DNA of 64,000 bases from NCBI GenBank assembly GCA_025360005.1, contig JANYDA010000006.1, positions 62,001-126,000 on the forward strand. Reading direction: 5' to 3'. Position 1 is the first letter of the stretch. Each line of letters opens with the position of its first letter. Source of the DNA: Fibrobacteria bacterium (GTDB taxonomy: Bacteria; Fibrobacterota; Fibrobacteria; UBA11236). The position numbers were made by a program, and so were the translations under genes. Below the pieces are notes generated by a model. It saw nothing but the letters and a program-made list of their open reading frames with translations, did no database searches and was not told where the DNA came from. Shown piece by piece: positions 26,054 through 36,564 of the stretch.

Positions 26054-26117
26054 TTTTTACTTTCTTGATGATGCAAAGACCTCCGGACGGACAATCCGGG
26101 GGCCCGGGACCGATGCC

Positions 26118-27152
26118 ATGATGACGGCGGAAGAACTCCAAGCCAAACTTAAGAACGTCAAGATCAACGGCGCCGCCTGTTCCTACACGCTGGAGAAATG
26201 CCAATCGCTGGTCCCGCTGATTAATTCCATCAACGAGATCAAGAAAATCCGCAACGCCGTCATCCTGGCCCATTCATACGTAGCCCCGGAAATCGTCTAC
26301 GGGGTGGCCGACTTCACGGGCGATTCCTACGGCCTCAGCAAGGATGCCATGGGAACCAGCGCGGACACCATCGTCTTCGCGGCCGTGCGCTTCATGGGGG
26401 AGACGGCCAAGATCCTGAATCCGGGCAAGGAAGTGCTCATCCCCGGGCGGGATTCCGGTTGCACATTGGCGGACGCCGTCACGGGCGCGGACGTGCGCGC
26501 CTTGCGCTCGCGCTTCCCGGACCACACCTACGTGTGCTATATCAATACCAGCGCGGCCGTTAAGGCGGAGTGCGATGTCTGCGTCACTTCCTCCAATGTT
26601 TACGACATCGTGGAGGCAATCCCCAACGACAAGATCTATTTCCTGCCCGACAAGCTGATGGGCCGCAATCTCCGGGACGAAATGGCGCGCCGGGGCGTGG
26701 CCAAGGAGATCAAGATCTACGAAGGCTCTTGCTACGTGCATGAGCAATACGATCCGGAGATGATCCGGTTCATGCGCGTGAAGTTCCCCAAGCTGGAAGT
26801 GGTCACGCATCCCGAGTGCAGCCCGGAGGTCGTACGCGCTTCCGACTATGTAGGCAGCACCTCCCAGATGCTGAAGCACATCGCCCAATCCAAGGAACGG
26901 GATTTCCTGGTGCTGACCGAATGCGGCCTGGTGTCGCGTCTGCAAAGCGAGCATCCCGGCAAGAATTTCGTCGGCTCCTGCACCATGTGCAAATACATGA
27001 AGTCCAACTCCCTGCAGGATATCCTGCGCGTGCTGATCAAACCGGATGCGGAAGACCGCGTGGTCGTGGACGAAGCGGTGCGCCTCCGGGCGCTGGCCTG
27101 CATCGAAGCCATGTTCCGCTATACGGAAGGCGCAGTACCGCGGAATGCCTAG
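26118..27152 (+). CDS. nadA: Quinolinate synthase A
   Basis: NadA condenses iminoaspartate with dihydroxyacetone phosphate to make quinolinate, the first committed step toward NAD in bacteria, using a [4Fe-4S] cluster. The 344-residue protein has three matching cysteines, in SGCTLADA, LTECGLVSR and GSCTMCKYMK. Substrate-binding blocks are ILAHSYVAPEI, DFTGDSYGLSK and VTHPECSPEV. Length is typical. Neither nadB nor nadC is nearby, so this is a split pathway location. The stop codon overlaps the start of the following PfkB gene by 8 nt. Confidence 0.96.
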   Translation: MMTAEELQAKLKNVKINGAACSYTLEKCQSLVPLINSINEIKKIRNAVILAHSYVAPEIVYGVADFTGDSYGLSKDAMGTSADTIVFAAVRFMGETAKILNPGKEVLIPGRDSGCTLADAVTGADVRALRSRFPDHTYVCYINTSAAVKAECDVCVTSSNVYDIVEAIPNDKIYFLPDKLMGRNLRDEMARRGVAKEIKIYEGSCYVHEQYDPEMIRFMRVKFPKLEVVTHPECSPEVVRASDYVGSTSQMLKHIAQSKERDFLVLTECGLVSRLQSEHPGKNFVGSCTMCKYMKSNSLQDILRVLIKPDAEDRVVVDEAVRLRALACIEAMFRYTEGAVPRNA

Positions 27153-28428
27153 CCACGCTTTCCGGATCCACGGGGCCGGTTGCTGCCTGGCGGATTTCCT
27201 CCACGGCGATGTCGATTTCGCCTCCCCGCGCATCCGGCCCTACCATTCCCGCTTGCCGGGAGACGGGGGTCTGGAAATGGGCAAGGTGATTTTCCAGGAC
27301 GATTTGCTGCGCTTCTCCTCCCTCTCCCGGACCGAAGGATTCAAGACCGCGGCTAGTTGGGACGGCATTCTCGCCGATCTTACCGGAACGGATGCGCGTA
27401 CGCCCGCATTCAACGTGGGCGGGCCCGCGGCCGCGGCCTTGACGGCCGCCGCGCAATTCCTCAGACCTTCGCGCACTCCCGTTACCTACTATGGCGTTTC
27501 CGGGGACGACGCCTTGGCCGCGCGCATCCGAGCCCGTTTGGCGCACACGCCTTTGGACACGGGTTGCTTCCGGCGCAGGACCGGGCGCACCACCAGCGCG
27601 CATGTTTTCAGCGACCCGCAAGCGGATGGTGGACGCGGCGATCGTTTTTTCATCCACTGCCCCGGCGATGATTTCCCCTGCGAAGACGCCTTCCAGGGCG
27701 AGACCTTTTTCCAGGCTGCCTTCAATCTTTATGCCGGAACCGCCGAAACGCCCTCCCTGCATCGCGCCCTGCCGTCGCTGCTCCAGAAGGGCCGCCGCCG
27801 CGGCGCCCTCAACGTGGTGGGCGCGGTTTTCGATTTCGCGGCCGAGAGCGCCGCGCCGGGAAGTCCCTGGCCGATGGGGGAGGGCGAAGCCTACCCGTTC
27901 ATCGATTTGCTGGTGGCGGACGCGGAGGAGATCCACGGCCTGTCCGGTTTGCCCCGGAGCGCCGGCGTCCCCGCCGCCGTGGACGCATTGATGGCGCGCG
28001 GGCTGGTTTCCGCGGCGGTGACGCAGGGCGCGGATCCGGTCTATTACCGATCCATCGGCGGGATATTCGGGGAATGCCGGGGTTATGCGCCCGTGAATCC
28101 GGCGCTTGCCGGCATGATCAACGACCGGCACGGTAACCCCGGCGATACCTCCGGGGCCGGGGACAATTTCCTGGGCGGCCTGGTTGCGGACCTTGTCCTG
28201 CAACTCCTCGGGGACGATTTCTATCCCAAGGGCGAGCCGCATGTGGAAAGGGATCTGCTTTCGGTAAGCCCCTTGAGGCTGCGCCGGGCCATCGAATTCG
28301 CCAACGTCGCCGGCGGCATGGCCTGTTTGCAGGCGGGCGGCATGGGCGACGAGGCCCACACGGGAGAAAAGCTGGCACGCGTACGCTCCTTTCTGCCGCA
28401 GCCCTTGGCGGCGGGACGGCCTTGGTAA
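27145..28428 (+). CDS. PfkB-family carbohydrate kinase
   Basis: A 427-residue member of the ribokinase/PfkB family, which phosphorylates a sugar or nucleoside with ATP. The N-terminal part has the substrate-binding glycines (FNVGGPAAAALTAAAQF). The C-terminal signature is GNPGDTSGAGDNFLGGLVADL, seen as DTSGAGDNFLGG, with the catalytic Asp in GAGD. It is longer than ribokinase (about 310), with extra segments around 95-180. ATG 27145 lies inside the end of nadA (8-nt overlap), so co-translation is likely. The nad pairing does not reveal a substrate; the frame extends to 27046 but that part is a nadA shadow. Confidence 0.83.
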   Translation: MPSHAFRIHGAGCCLADFLHGDVDFASPRIRPYHSRLPGDGGLEMGKVIFQDDLLRFSSLSRTEGFKTAASWDGILADLTGTDARTPAFNVGGPAAAALTAAAQFLRPSRTPVTYYGVSGDDALAARIRARLAHTPLDTGCFRRRTGRTTSAHVFSDPQADGGRGDRFFIHCPGDDFPCEDAFQGETFFQAAFNLYAGTAETPSLHRALPSLLQKGRRRGALNVVGAVFDFAAESAAPGSPWPMGEGEAYPFIDLLVADAEEIHGLSGLPRSAGVPAAVDALMARGLVSAAVTQGADPVYYRSIGGIFGECRGYAPVNPALAGMINDRHGNPGDTSGAGDNFLGGLVADLVLQLLGDDFYPKGEPHVERDLLSVSPLRLRRAIEFANVAGGMACLQAGGMGDEAHTGEKLARVRSFLPQPLAAGRPW

Positions 28429-28448
28429 ACTTGCATCCCGGGATATAG

Positions 28449-28967
28449 ATGAGTAGCCGCACTTTCATGATCATAAACCTTCTGGTCAGCGCATTGGCGG
28501 TGGCGTTCCTGTTCTGGATCATCTATCTCAGGAAGGCCGGCGGGGAACCTTCTTCCTTGGCATTCCTCCCAGCAGTCAACGCGGGGTTGAACGCCGCCAC
28601 TTCGGTATTCCTGGTGCGGGGCTGGTTCGCCATCAAGTCGGGCAACCGCGCTCTGCACGCTTTCTGCCAGAAAATCGCATTCGTGGTCTCTTCGGTTTTC
28701 CTGGTATGCTATATCGTCTACCATACCGTGCACGGCGATACGCATTTTCCGGGTCATGGCCTCGCCAAAACAGCTTACTTCTCCATCCTCATTTCCCATA
28801 TCCTCCTTTCCATCGTCGCTTTGCCTTTGATCCTGGCCACCTTTTTCTTCGCCCTCACCGGCCGCCTTGATGTCCATCGCAAACTGGCCAAGATCACTTT
28901 TCCCATCTGGCTTTACGTATCCATTACCGGGGTAGTGATTTTCGCCGTTTTGAAGGCGTATGGCTAA
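28449..28967 (+). CDS. DUF420 membrane protein (YozB-like), oxidase-associated
   Basis: A 172-residue protein with four to five transmembrane segments (about 8-28, 40-58, 73-93, 113-135 and 147-168). Conserved His residues lie in CYIVYHTVHGDTHFPGHG and ISHILLS, matching DUF420 (B. subtilis YozB). DUF420 proteins are usually found next to heme A synthase and cytochrome oxidase genes, as here with ctaA, ctaB and cox downstream. An oxidase assembly or heme-related role is inferred from position only. The gene starts 20 bp after the PfkB kinase. Confidence 0.82.
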   Translation: MSSRTFMIINLLVSALAVAFLFWIIYLRKAGGEPSSLAFLPAVNAGLNAATSVFLVRGWFAIKSGNRALHAFCQKIAFVVSSVFLVCYIVYHTVHGDTHFPGHGLAKTAYFSILISHILLSIVALPLILATFFFALTGRLDVHRKLAKITFPIWLYVSITGVVIFAVLKAYG

Positions 28968-29054
28968 CTCCAAGACCCCGTTGGGCCAAGGCTGCATAGC
29001 CATGCCCGGCTGAATTTGATACGTTTTCGGTCCAATTATGAAGCCTCTCCGCTT

Positions 29055-30071
29055 ATGATTCCCGATTCCCCGCGCCCCTTCCGCGCCTCTTTGCACGCGT
29101 ATGGAATCGCGCTCTCTGTCTGCACTTTCCTGCTCCTGTTCGCAGGCGGGATGGTCACCAGCACCAACTCGGGTTTGTCGGTTCCGGACTGGCCCACCAC
29201 CTTCGGCCGCAATATGTTCCTGTTCCCCCCTTCCATGATGAAGGGCGGCATCTTTTACGAGCATGGCCATCGCCTTTTCGCATCGTTAGTGGGCCTTCTC
29301 ACCGTGGTCAATTGCCTGGCGCTGTGGCTGGCGCAGAAAAGGCGCTGGTTGAGCTGGGCGGGAACGCTGGCTTTATTGCTGGTGATCGTGCAAGGCGTTT
29401 TGGGCGGCATGACGGTGCGTTATAAGCTTCCCATGCCCGTCTCCGCGGCCCATGCCTGCACGGCGGAAATCTTCTTCGGCCTCACCGTGCTGATGGCCTT
29501 TGCCACTTCGCGCGCATGGATGGCTGCAGAGCCGCGCCGATTCGCCTGGACGCTTCCCGAACAAGCCCTGGCCATGGCATTTTGCTTGGCGGTGTTTCTG
29601 CAAATCGGGGTTGGAGCCGTGATGCGGCACAGCTATGCCGGCTTGGCCATTCCCACTTTTCCCTTGGCCTATGGACAGATTGTTCCGCCCTTTTGGAATT
29701 TTGGCATCCTGGTAAATTTCTTGCATACCCGCATAGGGGCGCCCCTGTTGGTCCTACTGGGGACCGTGCTCATCATAGCCGTCTTCCTTTCCAAGCGTAT
29801 GCCCGTTAAAGTGAAAGCGTTGGCGGGATTCCTGGGCTTGGCCCTGGTCTGCCAATGTTTGTTGGGGATGCTGACGATTTGGAGCGGTAAGGCTCCGGTC
29901 CCAACCACTTTCCATCTCTCCCTGGGCGCCTTGGTTTTCGCGACCGGATTGCTACTCTTGCTGGCCGTTCACCGGTTGCAAACCCCGGTATCCGGATTCT
30001 CGCAAGCGAAGGCTGATGGCATGAGCCCTCAATCCAAATCCCTGAATCGGAACGGCATGGCGGTAATATGA
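29055..30071 (+). CDS. ctaA: Heme A synthase
   Basis: CtaA oxidises the methyl group of heme O to form heme A for aa3/caa3 oxidases, in the inner membrane. The 338-residue protein has eight predicted helices. Conserved blocks include GGMVTSTNSGLSVPDWPTT, EHGHRLFAS, SAAHACTAEIFFG, MRHSYAGLA, LHTRIGAP and TFHLSLGAL, supplying His ligands in two four-helix halves. ATG 29055 is preferred; the frame reaches a TTG at 29016 that would add a soluble segment. The end overlaps the start of ctaB (ATGA). Confidence 0.92.
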   Translation: MIPDSPRPFRASLHAYGIALSVCTFLLLFAGGMVTSTNSGLSVPDWPTTFGRNMFLFPPSMMKGGIFYEHGHRLFASLVGLLTVVNCLALWLAQKRRWLSWAGTLALLLVIVQGVLGGMTVRYKLPMPVSAAHACTAEIFFGLTVLMAFATSRAWMAAEPRRFAWTLPEQALAMAFCLAVFLQIGVGAVMRHSYAGLAIPTFPLAYGQIVPPFWNFGILVNFLHTRIGAPLLVLLGTVLIIAVFLSKRMPVKVKALAGFLGLALVCQCLLGMLTIWSGKAPVPTTFHLSLGALVFATGLLLLLAVHRLQTPVSGFSQAKADGMSPQSKSLNRNGMAVI

Positions 30072-30997
30072 AAGCCGTTGCAGCCGCACCCATGATTCCG
30101 ATTTCCCAATCCGCTAATCCCGTGGCGCCCAAAGGCGGTATTGCTTCCTTCTTCGAGATGATGAAGCTGAAGATGGTCTTCCATATCCTCATCACCACTT
30201 TTGTCGGCTATTATCTGGGGAGCAAAGTCGAGATGGCTCCGGCCCTGCTCTGGCATACCTTGTTCGGCACGGGAGTACTGGCGATCGGCGCCTTCGCGTT
30301 GAACCAGGCCATCGAAAAGGAATTCGACAAGCTGATGGAACGCACGCGCGCGCGGCCCATCCCCACCGAGAGGGTGGGGAAGACGGCGGCGGTGGTGTTC
30401 GGATGCCTGTGTTTTCTGGTCGGAACCGGCTACCTCTGGATCTACGTCAATGTCCTCACGGCCTTCCTGGGCGGTTTGACCTTGGTGCTGTATGCCGCCG
30501 TGTATACGCCCATGAAACGCATGTCCAGCCTCAACACCTTGGTGGGAGCCATTCCGGGCGCGTTGCCGCCTTTAATGGGATGGACCGCCGCGCAGGATTC
30601 TATCGGCATGGGCGGCGTGATCCTGGCGGCCATCCTGTTCTTCTGGCAGTTGCCGCATTTTCTGGCGCTGGCATTGATGTACAAGGATGATTATCGTCTG
30701 GGCGGCTTCAAGATGCTGAGCGTCACGGACCCTTCCGGGGAGGCGTGCTTCCGGCATATCATCGTGCAGACCTTGATCCTGATCCTGGTCTCGCTTTTTC
30801 CTTTCGTATTCCGGCTGGCGGGACCTTGGTATCTGGCCATCGCCTTGATCGGCGGGGGGTATTTCATGTGGGCCGCCATCTCCTTGTCGCGCCGCCGTGA
30901 TCGGGACGCCGCCCGTATGCTCTTCTTTACTTCGCTCGCCTATTTGCCGGTGTTGCTTTTGGCGATGGCTTGGGACAAGGCGATCCTTTTTGTCTGA
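30068..30997 (+). CDS. ctaB: Protoheme IX farnesyltransferase (heme O synthase)
   Basis: CtaB (CyoE) adds a farnesyl group to heme B to give heme O, the substrate of CtaA. The 309-residue polyprenyltransferase has the two Asp/Asn-rich prenyl-binding motifs: NQAIEKEFDKLMERTRARP and the YKDDYRLGGFKML loop. VYTPMKRMSSLNTLVGAIPGA is a further family block, and about eight to nine transmembrane helices are visible. Its ATG overlaps the ctaA stop (ATGA), so the two enzymes of heme A synthesis are translationally coupled. Confidence 0.95.
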   Translation: MKAVAAAPMIPISQSANPVAPKGGIASFFEMMKLKMVFHILITTFVGYYLGSKVEMAPALLWHTLFGTGVLAIGAFALNQAIEKEFDKLMERTRARPIPTERVGKTAAVVFGCLCFLVGTGYLWIYVNVLTAFLGGLTLVLYAAVYTPMKRMSSLNTLVGAIPGALPPLMGWTAAQDSIGMGGVILAAILFFWQLPHFLALALMYKDDYRLGGFKMLSVTDPSGEACFRHIIVQTLILILVSLFPFVFRLAGPWYLAIALIGGGYFMWAAISLSRRRDRDAARMLFFTSLAYLPVLLLAMAWDKAILFV

Positions 30998-31311
30998 TAT
31001 CTTAAGCGACCCTTGCGGTTGCAGCGGTTGCGTAGACGTTAACCGCTTGTCCCTGCTCCGGTTAGAATCGCGGTTTGCGTCCGCTTCCTACGCGCGAACC
31101 CTTCGCTGACAACAAATCCCAATTGTTTCCGAATGTTATCGCGCATTTTCTTCCGCCGGCTCGGCGGGTTGCAACGATAATTTTTCTTTAACATGACCGA
31201 TGAATCGATTGAATTTCAAATGTCGCTTATTTATCTTTTTCCGCCGTTGATGCTGGCATCGGACAAAATCATTTTCCTACTCGCTCAACTCCTGCAACGG
31301 AGAGCTACTTA
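30998..31311. other. 314-bp spacer before the alternative complex III operon
   Basis: A 7-bp inverted repeat, AGCGGTT (31023-31029) with AACCGCT (31041-31047), could form a stem after ctaB but has no T-tract. A possible promoter, TTGAAT (31209-31214) and TATCTT (31232-31237) 17 nt apart, would serve actA. GGAGAG (31299-31304) is a good ribosome binding site for actA at 31312. A 39-codon frame covers 31193-31312 (separate entry). Confidence 0.45.
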
Positions 31312-31312
31312 A
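31193..31312 (+). CDS. Possible 39-residue micro-ORF coupled to actA
   Basis: ATG 31193 to TAA 31310-31312 encodes 39 residues, MTDESIEFQM then a hydrophobic stretch (LIYLFPPLMLASDKIIFLL). Its TAA overlaps the actA ATG (TAATG), the same coupling seen between coxA and coxC. Against it: no ribosome binding site upstream, and the candidate promoter at 31209-31237 would start transcription inside it. It is listed as a weak candidate. Confidence 0.2.
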   Translation: MTDESIEFQMSLIYLFPPLMLASDKIIFLLAQLLQRRAT

Positions 31313-31953
31313 TGGTATTCCCAAAGTGGACCAATAAGATCCCGGCGGTCGCCGCGGTATCCGCTTTCGTACTTCTCAATGTGCTTATCTTCGTCTTCTG
31401 GTATTGGTTCTCGCCCAAGCACCTGAACGTCGGATATCAGCCGGAACAGCCCGTGCATTACAGCCATAAGCTGCATGCAGGTACCATGGGCATGGATTGC
31501 CGGTATTGCCATTTCAACGTGGAGCGCGGCCAGTTCGCCGGCGTGCCTCCCACCGAAGTGTGCATGAACTGCCATGCCACGGTCAAAACCAATTCGCCCG
31601 AGATCGTCAAGATCCGCGAGGCCTTCGCCACCGGCCGCCCCATCCCCTGGGTGCGCGTCCACAAGCTCCCCGAGTTCGCCTACTTCAACCACAGCGCCCA
31701 CGTCAATAAGGGCGTCAGCTGCGTCAGCTGCCATGGCCGCATCGATCAGATGGAGGTAGTCCGCGAGGACCAGCCCCTCAGCATGTCCTGGTGCCTGGAT
31801 TGCCATCGCAACCCGGCCAAGAATATCCGCGACCGCAAACTCGTGACCAATCTAGCCTGGCGCCCGGATGGGGACCCGGTTGAGAATGGGCTCAAGTTCA
31901 TGGAAAAGTATCACGTCAATACCAGAACGGATTGCAATACATGTCATCGTTAA
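31312..31953 (+). CDS. actA: Alternative complex III subunit ActA, pentaheme cytochrome c
   Basis: ActA carries electrons within alternative complex III, which oxidises quinol in place of the bc1 complex. The 213-residue protein has an N-terminal membrane anchor (about 12-34) and five CxxCH heme sites: CRYCH, CMNCH, CVSCH, CLDCH and CNTCH. That number and spacing match ActA. The periplasmic part follows the anchor. The end overlaps actB by 13 nt. GGAGAG lies 7 nt upstream of the ATG. Confidence 0.93.
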   Translation: MVFPKWTNKIPAVAAVSAFVLLNVLIFVFWYWFSPKHLNVGYQPEQPVHYSHKLHAGTMGMDCRYCHFNVERGQFAGVPPTEVCMNCHATVKTNSPEIVKIREAFATGRPIPWVRVHKLPEFAYFNHSAHVNKGVSCVSCHGRIDQMEVVREDQPLSMSWCLDCHRNPAKNIRDRKLVTNLAWRPDGDPVENGLKFMEKYHVNTRTDCNTCHR

Positions 31954-34900
31954 ATCTGGACCCCAAGAATACCGGTAAGCAATACTGGAAAAGCCTGGAT
32001 GAACTGGGGGAGGCCCCGGAGTTCAAGAATTTCCTCGAGCGCGAATTCCCCGAGGGCGCGTCCGAGATGGGCAACGGCGTTTCCCGCCGCAAGTTCCTGC
32101 AGGTGATGGGCGCGGGCATGGCCCTGGCCGGCGTGTCCGGCTGCAAAATGGTCCGCCGTCCCGAACAGAATATCCTTCCCTATAACAAAATGCCGGAAAG
32201 CCTCATCCCGGGTGTGCCGCAATTCTATGCCACCGCCATGACCGTGGGCGGGGAAGCGGTGGGATTGCTGGTCGAGAGCCATGAAGGCCGGCCCACCAAG
32301 GTGGAAGGCAATCCCAAGCATCCTTCCAGCCTGGGCGCCACGGGCAAATACCATCAGGCTTCCGTACTGGGATTGTACGATCCCGATCGCAGCCAGTTCC
32401 CTGTCAAGGGCGGCCAAAGCTCCGATTGGAGCGTTTTCTGGTCAGAGGCGGATGCCTTGTTCGCGACCTATAAACAAAATGGCGGCCAGGGTTTGCGCTT
32501 CCTGAGCGGCTTTATCGGATCGCCTTCCTTGGCGGACGTGAAGGCGCATGTGCTCAAGACCTACCCCAAGGCCGTATGGACCACTTTCGAGTCCGTGAAC
32601 CGGGATGCGCAAGCGCAGGGTATCGCCGCGGTTACGGGCGCCGCCCTGGATCCGCATTATAAGTTCGAAGCCGCCAAGCGCGTGCTTTCCATCGATGCGG
32701 ACTTCACGGAAGCCGAATCCGATCACCTGAAATACGGCAAAGCTTTCGTCTCCACCCGCAATCCCGATCTGGGACCGGAGAAGATGAGCCGCTTGTACGT
32801 GGTCGAGTCGCAGTTTTCGCCCACCGGCGGCACCGCCGATCACCGCCTGCGCGTCAAGCCCAGCCAGGTCGTCAATGTGCTGATCCTGGTGGCCAAGGAA
32901 TTGGCGGGCCAGGGTTTGGGCTTGGGCGAATGGACTGCCGAAATCGGCGCTCTCACCGCCGATGCCGCCACCGCCACCGCCGGCGTCAGTGCGGCTTACA
33001 TCAAGGAATTGGCGAAAGATATCCTGGAGAACAAAGGCGCTTCCGTAGTGGTGGTCGGGAAATACCAGCCCGCCCTGGCGCATGCCATCGGCCACGTCCT
33101 GAACGTGGCCTTGGGTAGCGTGGGTGTTACGGTAGAGTACAAGCCCTCCGCCCTCAAGGCCCTGAACGGCGAGTCGGCCGGGTCCTACGAGTCCATCGCG
33201 GAATTGGCCGCGGCCATGGGCTCCGGCCAGGTGGAAACCCTGGTGATCCTGGATGCCAATCCCGCCTTCGGCACGCCTTCCGATCTCGATTTCGCCGCCA
33301 AGCTCGCCAAGGTCAAGCATGTTATCAACTTGGGACCGGAAGCCAATGAGACTTCCGCCCTGAGCGAATGGCACCTGCCGCTGAGCCACTTCATGGAAGA
33401 ATGGGGCGATGGCCTGGGATATGATGGCACCGCCTCCATCGCCCAACCCCTGATCCAACCCCTTTACGCCACCCAGGGCGTAGCGGAATTGCTGGCTGGC
33501 CTGTCCGGTTTCGAGCATCGCAAGAGCCACGATATCGTGAAAGAGTATTGGCGCAAGCAAGCCTCCGGCATGGATTTCGAGCACAAGTGGCGCGAATGCC
33601 TGCACGACGGCGTGATCGCCCGCAGCGCCTACGCTCCGGCCCATCCCGGCGCGGTCCAAGGCGGCATCGCCAAATTGGCGGCGGCCCATGCGGCCAAGGC
33701 CCCCAAGGCGGGCGGTCTGGAAATCATCTTCCGCGCGCATCCCAATCTTTATGACGGCCGGTACGCGAACAACGCCTGGCTGCAAGAACTTCCCGATCCC
33801 ATCACCAAGCTGACCTGGGACAACGCCGTTTTCGTTTCGCCCTCTTTGGCCGACAAGATCGGCGTCTCATCCCATCTGTTCAACAAGAACAAGACGGGAA
33901 CCAGCATGGGCGAATACCGCCATCGCCCCATGGTGCGCGTCACCGTAGGCGGCAAGTCGATGGAAGCGGTGGCCTGGATCGTACCCGGCCTCTCCGATGA
34001 AACCATCCTTCTGCATTTCGGCTACGGCCGCCGCGCCACCGGCAAGGTGGGCACGGGAACCGGTTTCGACGCCTACGCCATCATGAACAGCGCGTCCCCT
34101 TTCTTATCCGGGGACGTCAAGGTGGAGTCCACCGGCGGCTTATACGAAGTGGCTTGCACCCAGGATCATTGGTCCTTGGAAGGCCGCCCCATCGTCCGCG
34201 AGGCGGGCCTGGAAGGCTACGAAGAAAACAAGGAAGAAGCCTTTTCGGAAGAGAAGTGGAACGAACATCCCGTGGATCCCGCCACCGGCAAGGAAAGATC
34301 GTTGTGGACGGAAGCCTCCGAGGCTAAAGGCGGCGATCGCGGCACCTACGATTTCTCCCAAGGCATGCAATGGGGCATGGTCATCGACCTGAACAGCTGC
34401 ACGGGCTGCAATACCTGCCTGCTGGCTTGCACGGCCGAGAATAATATCCCCGTGGTGGGCAAGGAACAAGTCCTGCGCGGCCGCGAGATGCATTGGATCC
34501 GCCTGGATCGCTACTTCACCGGCAGCATCGATAATCCGGACTTGGTTTTTCAGCCCATGACCTGCCAGCAATGCGAAAACGCGCCTTGCGAAGAAGTCTG
34601 CCCCGTAGCCGCCACCGTGCACTCGCATGAAGGCCTCAACGACATGGCTTACAACCGCTGCGTCGGCACCCGTTACTGCTCCAACAATTGCCCGTACAAG
34701 GTGCGCCGGTTCAACTTCTTCAACTACACCAATCAGTGGAAGAATTCGCCCTTGTCCATGCAGAAGAATCCGGACGTCACCGTCCGCTTCCGCGGCGTCA
34801 TGGAAAAGTGCACCTATTGCGTCCAACGCATCAACCGCGCGCGCATCCAGTTCAAGAACAAGGGGCAGGAAACCATCCCGGACGGAGCCGTGACCCCGGC

Positions 34901-35090
34901 TTGCGCCCAGGCTTGTCCCACGGATGCCATCGTTTTCGGCAACATCAACGATGCTTCCAGCAGGGTGGCCAAGCTCAAATCCCATCCGCGCAATTACGGC
35001 GTGCTCAAGGATTTGAACACCAAGCCGCGGACCACGTACCTGGGACGGGTGCGGAATCCCAATAAAGCCATTGAGAAAATCCAGGCTTAG
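31941..35090 (+). CDS. actB: Alternative complex III subunit ActB, iron-sulfur protein
   Basis: ActB is the large iron-sulfur subunit. The 1049-residue protein has a Tat-like signal with Arg49-Arg50 in SRRKFLQVMG, followed by GVSGC, a lipobox-like site. The middle part is homologous to molybdopterin oxidoreductases but, as in other ActB proteins, is not expected to hold Mo. The C-terminal ferredoxin-like part has Cys groups CTGCNTCLLAC (from about residue 820), CQQCENAPCEEVC, CVGTRYCSNNCPYK and CTYC...CAQACPTDAI, enough for several FeS clusters. ATG 31941 lies within actA (13-nt overlap). Confidence 0.94.
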   Translation: MSSLNLDPKNTGKQYWKSLDELGEAPEFKNFLEREFPEGASEMGNGVSRRKFLQVMGAGMALAGVSGCKMVRRPEQNILPYNKMPESLIPGVPQFYATAMTVGGEAVGLLVESHEGRPTKVEGNPKHPSSLGATGKYHQASVLGLYDPDRSQFPVKGGQSSDWSVFWSEADALFATYKQNGGQGLRFLSGFIGSPSLADVKAHVLKTYPKAVWTTFESVNRDAQAQGIAAVTGAALDPHYKFEAAKRVLSIDADFTEAESDHLKYGKAFVSTRNPDLGPEKMSRLYVVESQFSPTGGTADHRLRVKPSQVVNVLILVAKELAGQGLGLGEWTAEIGALTADAATATAGVSAAYIKELAKDILENKGASVVVVGKYQPALAHAIGHVLNVALGSVGVTVEYKPSALKALNGESAGSYESIAELAAAMGSGQVETLVILDANPAFGTPSDLDFAAKLAKVKHVINLGPEANETSALSEWHLPLSHFMEEWGDGLGYDGTASIAQPLIQPLYATQGVAELLAGLSGFEHRKSHDIVKEYWRKQASGMDFEHKWRECLHDGVIARSAYAPAHPGAVQGGIAKLAAAHAAKAPKAGGLEIIFRAHPNLYDGRYANNAWLQELPDPITKLTWDNAVFVSPSLADKIGVSSHLFNKNKTGTSMGEYRHRPMVRVTVGGKSMEAVAWIVPGLSDETILLHFGYGRRATGKVGTGTGFDAYAIMNSASPFLSGDVKVESTGGLYEVACTQDHWSLEGRPIVREAGLEGYEENKEEAFSEEKWNEHPVDPATGKERSLWTEASEAKGGDRGTYDFSQGMQWGMVIDLNSCTGCNTCLLACTAENNIPVVGKEQVLRGREMHWIRLDRYFTGSIDNPDLVFQPMTCQQCENAPCEEVCPVAATVHSHEGLNDMAYNRCVGTRYCSNNCPYKVRRFNFFNYTNQWKNSPLSMQKNPDVTVRFRGVMEKCTYCVQRINRARIQFKNKGQETIPDGAVTPACAQACPTDAIVFGNINDASSRVAKLKSHPRNYGVLKDLNTKPRTTYLGRVRNPNKAIEKIQA

Positions 35091-35154
35091 GCGCAAGGGC
35101 ACTTGGGCACATGTACATAAAGGCACCGGGTAAGGGAAAAAGGCAAGGACCTCT

Positions 35155-36561
<1,407 letters not shown>

Positions 36562-36564
36562 GAA

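Noticed and set aside
31021-31050. AGCGGTT/AACCGCT inverted repeat as terminator of ctaB
   Set aside because: No T-tract follows and the loop is long, so it is only mentioned within the spacer entry.
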